Shown: piece after piece, positions 17,689-26,983 of the stretch
Numbering within the stretch: position 1 is the stretch's first letter
Layout: each line of letters starts with the position of its first letter
DNA from: Neoaquamicrobium sediminum
Lineage (GTDB): Bacteria; Pseudomonadota; Alphaproteobacteria; Rhizobiales; Rhizobiaceae
Assembly (NCBI RefSeq): GCF_013240295.1
Contig: NZ_JABETK010000002.1
Location: 1,550,001 to 1,614,000, forward strand
Reading direction: 5' to 3'
Length of the DNA stretch: 64,000 nt
The notes under the pieces: model-generated
The model's database searches: none
What the model saw: only the letters and a program-made list of their open reading frames with translations
What the model was told of the DNA's origin: nothing
Position numbers and translations under genes: made by a program

Positions 17689-19061
17689 CCACCAGCTACG
17701 ACGCCATCATCGTCGGCGCCGGCCAGGCAGGCCCCTCGCTGGCTGTCCGCCTCGCCGGTACCGGCATGAAGGTGGCGCTCGTCGAGCGCAAGCTTGTCGG
17801 CGGCACCTGCGTCAACACCGGCTGCACCCCCACCAAGGCCATGGTCGCGAGCGCCTATGCTGCTCACATGGCCCGCCGGGCAGGCGACTACGGCGTTCGC
17901 GGCGTCGGAGAAATCACCGTCGACATGAACGCCGTGAAGGCGCGCAAGGACGCGATCGTCGAAGCATCGCGCACCGGCCTTGTCGAATGGCTACGGGGCA
18001 CCGAAAACCTGACCTTGATCGAGGGCCACGCCCGCTTCATCTCCTCCAACGAACTCACTGTTGCGGACAACCGGATCGCGGCCCCGCGCATCTTCCTCAA
18101 CGTCGGCGGGCGCGCCACTGTGCCCGTTTATCCAGGCACCGAGGAGATCGGCTATCTCACCAATTCGACCATCCTCGACCTCGATGAATTGCCGGCCCAC
18201 CTCGTGATCGTGGGCGGCGGCTATATTGGTCTCGAATTCGCGCAGATGTTCCGCCGCTTCGGTGCGGAGGTCACCGTGGTCGAGCGCGGCGCGCGGCTGC
18301 TTCCCCGCGAGGACGAGGACGTCGCGCAGGCCATTCACGACATGTTGGTGGACGAAGGTGTGACCATCCGTCTCAACGCCGATTGCATCTCGTTCGAGCG
18401 GCGTGGCGACAGCAAGGTCGTGGGCGTGAGCTGCACGCAGGGCGAGCCGGAAGTCGTTGGCAGCCACGTTCTGCTCGCCGTCGGCCGCACGCCCAATACG
18501 GACGATCTGGGCCTCGATGCCGCGGGCGTCGAATGCGACAAGCGCGGCTACGTCACCGTGGACGACGAACTGCGTACCAGCGTGCCCGGCATCTGGGCGC
18601 TGGGCGACTGCAACGGCAAAGGCGCGTTCACGCACACCGCTTACAACGACTTCGAAATCGCGGCGGAAAACCTGCTCGACAATGCCGGCCGCAAGGTCTC
18701 CGACCGGCAGACCGCATACGCGCTCTACACGGACCCGCCCTTTGGTCGCGTCGGCATGAGCGAGGCCGAGGCACGCCGTGCCGGCCACCAGATTATGGTT
18801 GGCAAGCGGCCGATGACCCGCGTCTCCCGCGCCAAGGAGAAGGGCGAGACCGTCGGCCTGATGAAGATCGTCAGCGACGCTGCAACCGGCAAGCTGCTCG
18901 GCGCGGCGATCCTCGGCGTCGGCGGCGACGAGGCCGTGCACGCCGTGCTCGATCTCATCCATGTCGGCGCGACGGCGGAAACGCTTCGGCGCGCCGTCCA
19001 CATTCATCCCACCGTGGCCGAACTGCTGCCGACGCTGGTGGCGGAACAGAAGCCCGCCTGA
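17685..19061 (+). CDS. FAD-dependent pyridine nucleotide-disulfide oxidoreductase (mercuric-reductase-like)
   Basis: 458 aa. The FAD-binding GAGQAGPSLA is at residues 11-20, the redox pair is in GGTCVNTGCTPTK (residues 39-51), the NAD-binding GGGYIGLEFA lies near 177, and GIWALGDCNGKGAFTH is the second FAD motif. The C-terminus has the dimerisation-domain His in HIHPTVAELLPT. It lacks the N-terminal heavy-metal domain and the extra C-terminal cysteines of MerA, so mercury reduction is unlikely. It is a class I disulfide reductase homologue of unknown partner. Confidence 0.87.
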   Translation: MTTSYDAIIVGAGQAGPSLAVRLAGTGMKVALVERKLVGGTCVNTGCTPTKAMVASAYAAHMARRAGDYGVRGVGEITVDMNAVKARKDAIVEASRTGLVEWLRGTENLTLIEGHARFISSNELTVADNRIAAPRIFLNVGGRATVPVYPGTEEIGYLTNSTILDLDELPAHLVIVGGGYIGLEFAQMFRRFGAEVTVVERGARLLPREDEDVAQAIHDMLVDEGVTIRLNADCISFERRGDSKVVGVSCTQGEPEVVGSHVLLAVGRTPNTDDLGLDAAGVECDKRGYVTVDDELRTSVPGIWALGDCNGKGAFTHTAYNDFEIAAENLLDNAGRKVSDRQTAYALYTDPPFGRVGMSEAEARRAGHQIMVGKRPMTRVSRAKEKGETVGLMKIVSDAATGKLLGAAILGVGGDEAVHAVLDLIHVGATAETLRRAVHIHPTVAELLPTLVAEQKPA

Positions 19062-19122
19062 CGCGCGAATTCGCCCCCATCTCTGGCGGGAACGACACCA
19101 TGTCGTCTAGCGTTTGCGCCGC

Positions 19123-20025
19123 ATGATTCTTGTCGTCGTTGTCCTTCTTGCCGTCTGCATCGGCATACCTTTGGCCTATGCCTGGCGCATCTGGCGCCTG
19201 TCGGAACGCTCCCGCATTGCATGGCTGCTCGTGATCGCCGACTCTGCCGTCTTCGTGGCGCTCGTGATGCTTGTCGGTCGATGGGATATTGCCGGCTACT
19301 ATATCCGTTTCGTGCTGCTCGCCCTGCTGGCGGTGGCCGTTGCGCTGTCAAGGCTCCGACACGCCAGCCTGCCCTGGCTGCCGGCTGACGGTGCCTCGGT
19401 CTGGCGCCAGCACTGGCCCACGGCCGGCTCGCTGGCGCTGTTCGGCGCAGCGCTGGTCTACGTGCTTCTGGGCCTGCGGACACCGGCCGACACGCGAAAC
19501 CTGGCCTTTCCGTTGCAGGGTGGCACCTTTTTCGTCGGGCAAGGCGGCGGCATCGCACTGTTGAACCACCATGCCAGCCATCGCGAGCAGCGCTACGCCG
19601 CCGACATCACCGCGATCGGCCCCGCCGGCTTCCGTGCCAGTGGCATCCTGCCGAGCGAGGTTGATCGCTACGAAATCTATGACGACGCGGTCGTGAGCCC
19701 TTGCGAAGCCACGGTGCTGGCTGCGGTCGACGGCTTGCCCGACCTCCCGCCGCCCGAAAGAGACGGAGACAACGCGGCAGGCAATCACGTCGTGCTCGAC
19801 TGCGGCGACATCGAAGTCGAGATCGCGCATTTGCGGCAGGGCTCGGTGGCCGTCGAAACCGGCGACACCCTGTCGGTGGGCGAGCCTATCGGCCGCGTCG
19901 GCAATTCCGGCAACACGACGGAACCGCATCTTCATATCCACGCGGTCGATCCGCAAACCCGAGACGGCGTCGCCGTCACCTTCGACGGGCGCTTCCCAGC
20001 CCGCAATCGCATCTACCGCAACTGA
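19123..20025 (+). CDS. Membrane-anchored M23-family peptidase (LytM-like domain)
   Basis: 300 aa. Four hydrophobic segments occupy residues 1-135. The C-terminal domain has the LytM/M23 pattern: the D/H region in GNHVVLDCGD, the GEPIGRVGNSGNTTEPHLH motif and the final H-x-H. The canonical H-x(n)-D first zinc site is only loosely recognisable, so catalytic activity is uncertain. ATG 19123 is preferred; a TTG at 19114 is possible. It is not obviously linked to the flavoprotein gene upstream, and ends before a hairpin at 20028-20053. Confidence 0.78.
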   Translation: MILVVVVLLAVCIGIPLAYAWRIWRLSERSRIAWLLVIADSAVFVALVMLVGRWDIAGYYIRFVLLALLAVAVALSRLRHASLPWLPADGASVWRQHWPTAGSLALFGAALVYVLLGLRTPADTRNLAFPLQGGTFFVGQGGGIALLNHHASHREQRYAADITAIGPAGFRASGILPSEVDRYEIYDDAVVSPCEATVLAAVDGLPDLPPPERDGDNAAGNHVVLDCGDIEVEIAHLRQGSVAVETGDTLSVGEPIGRVGNSGNTTEPHLHIHAVDPQTRDGVAVTFDGRFPARNRIYRN

Positions 20026-20027
20026 AA

Positions 20028-20053
20028 ACGGGCGACCGTCGCCGGCCGCCCGT
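20028..20053. terminator. Hairpin between convergent genes
   Basis: ACGGGCG (20028-20034) pairs with CGCCCGT (20047-20053) in the gap between the M23 gene (ends 20025) and the convergent hydrolase gene (ends 20084). There is no clean T-run, so termination is probable by position only. Confidence 0.45.
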
Positions 20054-20083
20054 CATTGTTCAGCAAGCTTGTCTGCCCGCGTT

Positions 20084-20947
20084 TTATTCGAACATGCCCT
20101 TCGGCGTCTCACCGTTCAGGAAGGATTCGATGTAGGTGTTCAACAGGTCCACCTGTCCGATGACCGCGGTATGCGAGGTCGCAGGCAGCACCGCGAGACG
20201 CGATTCCGGCAGCGGCTCGCCCATGTCGCCCATGGCCCCGCCGCCCAGCAGTCGGAACATCGCCACCGCGTGCTCGAGCGTCATGTAGTCGGCATCGCCG
20301 GCAATGATCAGCACCGGGGTCTTCAGCGCCTTCACGTCTTCTTCCCAGTCGAGCGGCTCGTGCTCGAGCTGGATCAGCTTCTCCACCAGAGCCGGAAAGC
20401 CGTCGGGATCAGCCGCAAGCTCCTTGTACTGCTCGGCAAACGGCATCTCGACGAACATCTCGACGGTCATGTGCGGGATGAAATCGCGAAAAGCCTTCTG
20501 CGTGCCTTCGATGTCGTAGGCGACGGAAGCGGCCGCCAGCTTGCTCACCTTCTCGGGATGCCGAATGGCAAGCTGCAGGCCGGCAGCGGCCCCCATCGAA
20601 TAGCCGAACACATCGGCCTTCTCGATACCGACGGCATCCATGAAGGCAGCGACGTCGTCGGCGAGGTTCGGATAGGTGATCGGCCGATCTATGTCGGTCG
20701 TGCGGCCGTGCCCCTGGAACTCCAGCGCGTAGACCTTGTGGGTCTCGGCCAGCTTGCCGACGATGCCGCCCATCGACGGGATGTTCATATAGGCGCCGTG
20801 AAGCACGACCAGCGGATCACCCTCGCCGGAAACCTCGTAATACATCTGCATGCCATTGACCTCGACGCGGTCGCCCGCCGGTTCGGTCTGCGCGAAGGCG
20901 GGGCCGGTCACAAGCAGGATGGCTGCGGCAAAAGTGGTGCGGAACAT
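20084..20947 (-). CDS. Secreted alpha/beta-fold hydrolase
   Basis: 287 aa. Signal peptide residues 1-19 ending AFA. The fold is shown by VVLHGAYMN (oxyanion region), the nucleophile elbow GYSMGAA near residue 117, GDADY for the acid and the late TSHTAV His. The hydrolase family with G-x-S-M-G includes esterases and peroxidase-like enzymes, so the substrate is not assignable. It stands alone between the M23 gene and the membrane-anchored DJ-1 protein. Confidence 0.83.
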   Translation of the reverse strand: MFRTTFAAAILLVTGPAFAQTEPAGDRVEVNGMQMYYEVSGEGDPLVVLHGAYMNIPSMGGIVGKLAETHKVYALEFQGHGRTTDIDRPITYPNLADDVAAFMDAVGIEKADVFGYSMGAAAGLQLAIRHPEKVSKLAAASVAYDIEGTQKAFRDFIPHMTVEMFVEMPFAEQYKELAADPDGFPALVEKLIQLEHEPLDWEEDVKALKTPVLIIAGDADYMTLEHAVAMFRLLGGGAMGDMGEPLPESRLAVLPATSHTAVIGQVDLLNTYIESFLNGETPKGMFE

Positions 20948-21029
20948 GGTCGTCTCCTCGGATATTCGGTTTGGCTGCCACTAGGACGCACGAGGCAGCC
21001 ACCTCCCGACACTCGACCTTGAATTTTTT

Positions 21030-22157
21030 CTAGCGAGGGTATTCGAGCTCCATGGCAACCACGTCGGTCGTGCGTCGGCCATAGCGTTGCTCGATCGCCT
21101 TCAAGGTTGCATCGAGCACCTGCGCCGGCTTCGCATCCGAGAAATCGGCGACCTGCTCGTCGCCTCGCCAGCTTCCGGTTCGATCGGGCACGATCCGCGC
21201 GCCATTTCTGCTTGTGATCGGCCCCTCGGCAAAGGTCAGCGCCTGCGAGCGGTAGGTCCGCGACCACGCATCGGCAACCAGCGCCAGCGAAACCTCGTCC
21301 ATACCCTCCTCCAGCGCAATGGCGAGCTGCTCGCGGGTCCAGAACGTCGCACTATTGCCGATCACGGTCCGGGCGAAGCTGCGGTTGAAACGGAAGGCAC
21401 CGCTGGCATGGCGCGCGTCCCACGTATCGACGCCGAGACCGCGCGCGACTTCCACGGCCTTGTCCCGCCCGGCAATGGCCTCGATCAGCGTCAGCATCAT
21501 CGGCATCGACGCTGTGATGCCGGTCGTCGTCGCCACGTTCCCATCGACAACGAAGCGCCGGTTGGCCACGTGTTCGATGGTCGGGCTGCGCTTGAGCAGT
21601 TCGGTGAGATAATACCAGTGCGTGGTGGCCTGCCGCCCGTCGAGCAGCCCGGCCGCCCCCACTACCTTCGCCCCGACGCAGACGCCGATGACAATCGCGC
21701 CCTTGGCCGACTGGCCCTTGATCCAGTCGAGCGCGACCGGATCGTCGTCGCGGCTCATCGCCGGCACGATCACATAGTCCGCCCCCTCGGGGTATTGCGC
21801 ATCGAACGCCGCGATCGTCGTGTCCGGCTCGACAGTCAGCGCCGGATAGAGCGAAACCGGTCCCTCCTGCGTCGCCACCAGCGATACGTCCGCGATGTCC
21901 GCGCGACGCAGGATGCCGTAAGGCATCAAATAGTCGGTGGTCTCCGTGGCGTCGTTGATACCGATGATCGCGATCACCGGCCGCTCACGCTTGGGCGGCT
22001 TCAGCGCCGCCAGCATCGCCTCCGTTTCCTCGGGCGGCACCACCGACGCCGCCATTGCGGGCGGGGCCGGTGGCAGGCTGTAGAGCCAGCCCAGCCACCC
22101 TGCCGCTGCAACGGCAACCAAGCCCAACACGCCCAGCGAAATCATCTTCACGCTCAT
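21030..22157 (-). CDS. Membrane-anchored DJ-1/PfpI family protein
   Basis: 375 aa. One N-terminal membrane segment (residues 6-28), then a proline-rich linker and a DJ-1/PfpI (glutamine-amidotransferase-like) domain. IIGVCVGAKVVGAAGLLDG near residue 155 contains the nucleophile-elbow Cys, and ATTHWYYL follows with the conserved H-W seen in GlxA-type proteins. The C-terminal 150 residues have no recognised domain. It is transcribed divergently from an AraC/DJ-1 regulator (22252), the same domain family. Enzymatic activity is unknown. Confidence 0.8.
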   Translation of the reverse strand: MSVKMISLGVLGLVAVAAAGWLGWLYSLPPAPPAMAASVVPPEETEAMLAALKPPKRERPVIAIIGINDATETTDYLMPYGILRRADIADVSLVATQEGPVSLYPALTVEPDTTIAAFDAQYPEGADYVIVPAMSRDDDPVALDWIKGQSAKGAIVIGVCVGAKVVGAAGLLDGRQATTHWYYLTELLKRSPTIEHVANRRFVVDGNVATTTGITASMPMMLTLIEAIAGRDKAVEVARGLGVDTWDARHASGAFRFNRSFARTVIGNSATFWTREQLAIALEEGMDEVSLALVADAWSRTYRSQALTFAEGPITSRNGARIVPDRTGSWRGDEQVADFSDAKPAQVLDATLKAIEQRYGRRTTDVVAMELEYPR

Positions 22158-22251
22158 CCTGCGTCTCCATCACCGCAAACCGCGAAACTTGACGCCAATT
22201 CTACTGCTGCTACGATTTGGCCGAAATGACATAAATCGGGCAAAAACTGCC

Positions 22252-23208
22252 ATGAGCCGAGCCGTTGCCATCATCCTCCATCCCGGCTTCCAGATGCTGG
22301 ACGTAACCGGCCCAGTCGCCGCGTTCGAGATCGCCAACCGGTTTCGCCCTGGCAGCTACACGCTGACCGTGCTCGCGCCGGAAGGCGGCGGAAGGGTGCC
22401 AAGCTCCTCCGGTCTCGATCTCGACGCCGCGCCCCTCGACGACGCCGAGTACGACACGGTTCTGGTTTCGGGCGGCGAAATCATAAGGTCGATGTCAGCG
22501 ATGCAGGAGATCGTCGGCTGGCTGCCGCAGGCAAAGGCGCGCCGCATCGCAAGCGTCTGCTCCGGCGCCTTCTTCCTGGCCGAAGCGGGCCTGCTGGAGG
22601 GCCGTCGCGCGACAACGCACTGGGAAAGCACCGACCATTTTGCACGCCGCTACCCGAACATCCGGCTGGACGCGGAACGCATCTTCATCCGCGACGGCGA
22701 TGTCTGGACGTCCGCCGGCATCTCGGCCGGGATCGACCTGACGCTTGCCCTCATCGAGGATGATCTGGGATCGGACATTGCCCGCCGCATCGCCCAGCAG
22801 CTCGTCGTGCATCAGAGGCGGCCGGGCGGTCAGTCACAGTTCTCCGCGATTGTCGAGCTGGGTGGGCGCAGCGGCCGCTTCGCCGCGCTGATCGACTGGA
22901 TGCGCGCCCATATCGCCGAACCGTTGACGGTGGAACGTCTTGCGGACCGCGCCGCGATGAGCCCGCGCAATTTCGCGCGCGCCTTTACTGCCGAGACCGG
23001 CACGACGCCAGCCAAGGCCGTAGAGCGGCTACGGCTGGAAACCGCGAGAACGGCGGTGGAATCGAGCGCGCGCGCGCTCGACGAGATTGCCGTATCGGCC
23101 GGCTTCGGCGATCCCGGACGCATGCGGCGCGCCTTCGTGCGACAGTTCGGTCTGCCACCGCATTCAATGCGCCGCGCAGCGCGCCAGATGCCCCAAACCG
23201 GCCAATAA
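22252..23208 (+). CDS. GlxA-family transcriptional regulator (DJ-1/PfpI domain + AraC HTH)
   Basis: 318 aa. The N-terminal amidotransferase-like domain starts VAIILHPGFQMLDVTGP and has the elbow SVCSGAFFLAEAGLL with Cys near residue 102, then ATTHWE. Two AraC-type helix-turn-helix motifs fill residues about 215-310, including MSPRNFARAF and SAGFGDPGRMRRAF. The ATG at 22252 gives the family length of about 320 aa; the open frame extends to 22189 without support. It is divergent from the membrane-anchored DJ-1 gene, its likely target. Confidence 0.88.
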   Translation: MSRAVAIILHPGFQMLDVTGPVAAFEIANRFRPGSYTLTVLAPEGGGRVPSSSGLDLDAAPLDDAEYDTVLVSGGEIIRSMSAMQEIVGWLPQAKARRIASVCSGAFFLAEAGLLEGRRATTHWESTDHFARRYPNIRLDAERIFIRDGDVWTSAGISAGIDLTLALIEDDLGSDIARRIAQQLVVHQRRPGGQSQFSAIVELGGRSGRFAALIDWMRAHIAEPLTVERLADRAAMSPRNFARAFTAETGTTPAKAVERLRLETARTAVESSARALDEIAVSAGFGDPGRMRRAFVRQFGLPPHSMRRAARQMPQTGQ

Positions 23209-23228
23209 CGCCAACGAAGGGCCGAAGG

Positions 23229-25517
23229 CTATTCGGCCGCGAGCCGCCGCGGCTTTGCCGCACGCGTCCGCTTCGGCGCCGGATTTCGATGCTGGTCGGC
23301 CAGCGGCGAGACATCCTCCATCGGCCACGCATCCACGGCCACGACGCGCTGAACCAGTTCGGCGGCCGCAGCCAGCCGCCCGAACTCCGCCGCGTCGATG
23401 ACGCCGCGCTCGCGCGCTTCCTCGGGGTCGCGGATTTCGGCAGCCCGCATCTTCTTTTCGATCGGCTCCACGTCCATCACCGCCTGGAAGGCATGCTCCA
23501 GATCCTTGAGGGCATGGGTCTCGCGGCCTTCGCCGAGATAGAGGTTCGGCGTCAGGCGATCACGCTGCTCCGATGGCGCCATCAGCGTCTCGGCGACCTT
23601 GTCCGTCAACCTGTCGGACGGCGCGCGATAGGAAATGCCGAACGGGAACGCAACGATGCGCGTCACCCACGCGGCCCAGCGCGCCGGCAGATTGTCGAGC
23701 ACGCCGTCGAACGCCGCGCAGATGCGCTCCTCGCCATTCACCATGATGTAGTCGACGATGGGGCGGTCGATCTTCTGCCGGCCCTCGTCTTCGTAACGCT
23801 TCAGCACCGCGCCCAGCAGGTAGAGTTCGGACAGGATGTCGCCGAGCCGCGCCGAGATCAGTTCCTTGCGCTTCAGCGCGCCGCCCATCGTGAGCAGCGC
23901 CAGATCGGAGATCAACGCGAACGCCGAGGCATAGCGCGACAGCCGCTGCCAGTGGTGGGGCATGCCCACATCCTTCGGCGACGGTGCAAACAGCGCGCCC
24001 GACCAACCGCGCAGGAAGGCGCGCCCGGCATTGGCGATCGAATGCCCCGCATGCGCCCAGAAGCTGCGGTCGAAAGCGTCGAGGCCCTTGTCCTTGTCGG
24101 CTTGCGAAAGCGCCTCCAGTTCCTTCAGCATATAAGGATGCGAGCGGATCGCGCCCTGGCCGAAGATCATCAGATTGCGGGTGAGGATGTTCGCGCCTTC
24201 GACCGTAATGCCGATGGGCACGGACCGATATTGCCCGCCCATATAGTTGCGCGGGCCGTCTATGATCGCCTTGCCGCCATGGATGTCCATCGCCTTTTCG
24301 ATCGACTCCCGCATGCGCTCGGTGGCGTGATATTTCATTATTGCCGAGATCACCGACGGCTTCTCGCCCCGGTCGAGCGCGGCAACCGTCAGCCGCCGCG
24401 CCGCATCGATCAGGTAGGCGTTAGCAGCAAGGTCGGCGAGATGCCGGCGGATGCCCTCGAACATGCCGATCGGGACGTTGAACTGGCGTCGCACGCGCGC
24501 ATAGGCGCCGGTCGCCCGCGCGCACATTGCCGCCGAGGCCGCGGACTGCGAGGGCAGCGAAATCCCGCGCCCCGCCGCCAGCGCCGTCATCAGCATCTTC
24601 CAGCCCTGCCCGACCTGTTCCTGGCCGCCGAGGATCCAGTCGAGCGGGATGAAGACGTCCTTGCCGTAGAGCGGACCGTTCTGGAAATGGGTGAACTGCG
24701 GGATATGGCGCTCGCCATGGCTCACGCCCGGCGTCGCTGTCGGCAGTAGGGCAACGGTGATGCCGCGCTCTTTCTCGCCACCCAGGAGCCCGTCCGGATC
24801 GAAGAGCTTGAAGGCCAGTCCCATCACGGTCGCGACCGGACCCAGCGTGATGTAACGCTTGTGGAAATTCAGGCGGATGCCGAGCACCTTCCGGCCCTCG
24901 TGCTTGCCATATTCCACGACGCCGCTGTCGGTCATTGCGGCCGCGTCCGAACCCGCATCCTCCGACGTCAGTCCGAAGCATGGAATCTCGGAGCCGTCGG
25001 CCAGCCTTGGCAGCCAGTGGTCCTTCTGCGCCTCGGTGCCAAAATGCATCAGCAGTTCGCCCGGCCCGAGCGAATTCGGCACCATGACGGTGACGCCGGC
25101 CACCACGCTTGCCGACGAGATGGTCCGCACCACCTCGGAATGCATCGTGTTGGAGAAGCCGAGCCCGCCATATTTCTCCGGGATGATCATGCCGAAGAAC
25201 TTGTTCTTGCGCATGAAATCCCAGACCTCCGGCGGCAGGTCGCGGTCCTGCCAGGCGATCTTCCAGTCGTCGATCATGGAACAGAGTTCGCGCACCGGGC
25301 CGTCCATGAACGCCTGTTCGCGCGCCGAGAGTGCGGCGGGCGGCATGTCCAGCAGCTTCTGCCAGTCCGGGTTGCCGGTGAAAAGTTCGCCGTCCCACCA
25401 GACGGTACCGGCGTCGATCGCTTCGCGCTCGGTGTTGGAAATCGGTGGCAGCACGCCGCCGGCCCAACGGAAAATTGGCCGGGTCAGATAGTCCCTGCGG
25501 AATTCTCGGATACCCAT
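23229..25517 (-). CDS. fadE: Acyl-CoA dehydrogenase, FadE type
   Basis: 762 aa, close to the 814 aa of E. coli FadE and much longer than mitochondrial-type acyl-CoA dehydrogenases. The N-terminal part has PEKYGGLGFSN and CFGLTSEDAGSDAA, the FAD/acyl-CoA contact region. The middle domain has AIMKYHATERMRESIEKAMDIHGGKAIIDGPRN in the family arrangement with the catalytic-region Glu. The C-terminal third is the FadE-specific extension (DUF1974-like). It catalyses the first oxidation of fatty acid beta-oxidation at the inner membrane. It is a single gene; no other beta-oxidation gene is adjacent. Confidence 0.9.
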   Translation of the reverse strand: MGIREFRRDYLTRPIFRWAGGVLPPISNTEREAIDAGTVWWDGELFTGNPDWQKLLDMPPAALSAREQAFMDGPVRELCSMIDDWKIAWQDRDLPPEVWDFMRKNKFFGMIIPEKYGGLGFSNTMHSEVVRTISSASVVAGVTVMVPNSLGPGELLMHFGTEAQKDHWLPRLADGSEIPCFGLTSEDAGSDAAAMTDSGVVEYGKHEGRKVLGIRLNFHKRYITLGPVATVMGLAFKLFDPDGLLGGEKERGITVALLPTATPGVSHGERHIPQFTHFQNGPLYGKDVFIPLDWILGGQEQVGQGWKMLMTALAAGRGISLPSQSAASAAMCARATGAYARVRRQFNVPIGMFEGIRRHLADLAANAYLIDAARRLTVAALDRGEKPSVISAIMKYHATERMRESIEKAMDIHGGKAIIDGPRNYMGGQYRSVPIGITVEGANILTRNLMIFGQGAIRSHPYMLKELEALSQADKDKGLDAFDRSFWAHAGHSIANAGRAFLRGWSGALFAPSPKDVGMPHHWQRLSRYASAFALISDLALLTMGGALKRKELISARLGDILSELYLLGAVLKRYEDEGRQKIDRPIVDYIMVNGEERICAAFDGVLDNLPARWAAWVTRIVAFPFGISYRAPSDRLTDKVAETLMAPSEQRDRLTPNLYLGEGRETHALKDLEHAFQAVMDVEPIEKKMRAAEIRDPEEARERGVIDAAEFGRLAAAAELVQRVVAVDAWPMEDVSPLADQHRNPAPKRTRAAKPRRLAAE

Positions 25518-25597
25518 GTCGCTCCCTTCGCTTGGTTTGCCAATGCGGAAACCGCCCGAAAGTTCCCGCGCGGCGGCCTAACGCTGCCTCGATGCGA

Positions 25598-26844
25598 TCA
25601 TTCGCACGCCAGTCGAACGGCGGCGGCCAGCATCACCCGCGCCCCAGCCACTGCCGCATCCCACTCGGTCCACTCGTCCGGCGCATGGCTTACCCCGCCT
25701 CGGCTGGGCACGAAAATGAGGCCCGCCGGCGCCAGCGCCTGCATGGTCTGGGCGTCGTGCCCCGCACCCGAGGGCATCACCACGGACGGCAATGCCAGAG
25801 CCTCCGCCTCCCTGCGCAGAAGCCCTGCAAGTCCCGCATCGAGCATGACCGGTTCGATGCGGCTGCGTTCTACAATCTCGTTTGTTAGCCCGTGACGCTC
25901 CGACACCGCCGCGATGAGATCGCGCAGACCCGCGCACAGCCGGCCCATCGCAACGCTTTCCGCATCCCGAACGATGATTGAGAATAGCGCCTCCCCGGAA
26001 TCGTATGCGGGAAGTTCGGGCTCAGTTCCACCTTGCCGATGGTGATGCGCGACTGTTCCGTCCCCTGCGCTGAAATGAGACCGGGTATTCCGGTCGCAAT
26101 CTCGGCCAACCCGGCAAAAGCGTCGGCGCGCATGTCCATCGGCGTAGTGCCGGAGTGGTTGGCAACGCCGCGCAGCGTCACGCCGAGATGTACAACACCC
26201 GAAACGCGGTCGGCGATGCCGACGGGAATCGACGCCCGCTCGAGCACCGGCCCCTGCTCGACATGCAGTTCCAGAAACGCCCTGACCGAATTCGCCGGCC
26301 GCGCCGACGCCATAACGCCAGCCGGGTCGAGGTTGTGGCTCGCCAACGCTTCGGTGAGACGCACGCCGTCGGCATCGGCCGCTGTCTCAAGCCATTCCTG
26401 CGTCGTCAGCCCGGCCAGCGCCTGCGAGCCCAGCATGCCGCCGAAGCGACCCTCCTCCTCGCTGGTGGCCACCACCTCGATGGGGTGGACGAGCGGCACC
26501 TTCGCATCGCGCATCGCAAGCGCGCATTCGAGCGCGACGGCAACCCCGAGCGCGCCATCGAACGCCCCTCCGGATGGCACCGTGTCAAGGTGCGAGCCCA
26601 GCATCACGCAAGGCGCGCCTTCCCGCCCCAGCCGCCCGGACACGTTCGCCGCGCCATCCATCGACACACGAAGCCCCTCCCCCTGCATACGTGCGGCAAA
26701 CCAGCGACGGACGGCCATGTCCTCGGCCGAAAGCCCCGGGCGATTCCAGCCCGCCTTGTCCGGCACGCGCCCGAAATCGTTGAGCGCGTCGAAGATAGCC
26801 TTCATCCGCCGGCCGTCGATTTCCGCCCGTCTTTCGCCTGCCAC
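25598..26844 (-). pseudogene. M20-family amidohydrolase (hydantoinase/carbamoylase type), frame interrupted
   Basis: Metal-site motifs are all present across two frames: GSHLDTVPSGGAFDG, TSEEEGRFGG, LELHVEQGP, and after the break PSGAGHDA. The frame breaks after FPHTIPG; restoring one G to the GGGG run (25993-25996, minus strand) gives GEALFSIIVRDAE and continues to 25598, about 415 aa, normal for allantoate amidohydrolase or N-carbamoyl-amino-acid hydrolase. The GTG at 26844 with GGAGG upstream is the likely start. It is divergent from the peptide-family ABC importer, whose substrate it may hydrolyse. Confidence 0.8.
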
Positions 26845-26898
26845 CGGATCCTCCCTTGCTTCGCGCCGCACTTTCCACCGCTTCGACGGCTGCAGTTA

Positions 26899-26914
26899 AT
26901 TTATATGTATAAAT
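26899..26914. promoter_or_regulatory. Perfect palindrome in the M20/ABC divergent promoter
   Basis: ATTTATA TG TATAAAT, 7-bp perfect arms, in the only AT-rich stretch between the divergent M20 gene and the ABC binding-protein gene. It fits the size and symmetry of operators for GntR/FCD-type regulators. The GntR gene at 32666 at the end of the same operon is the natural candidate. The link is inferred. Confidence 0.5.
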
Positions 26915-26983
26915 CATTGCCTGCCGCAAATTATAGTGATTAATTATCGCAATAACGCAGCGGAACGACGAACGGAGATACTC

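Noticed and set aside
17685..19061. Mercuric reductase (MerA)
   Set aside because: It has the CVNTGC redox motif but lacks the N-terminal metal domain and the C-terminal cysteine pair, and there are no other mer genes nearby.
23220..23238. Intrinsic terminator between the AraC gene and fadE
   Set aside because: GGCCGAA/TTCGGCC forms a 7-bp stem but it overlaps the fadE stop codon and has no T-run on either strand, so it was not listed.
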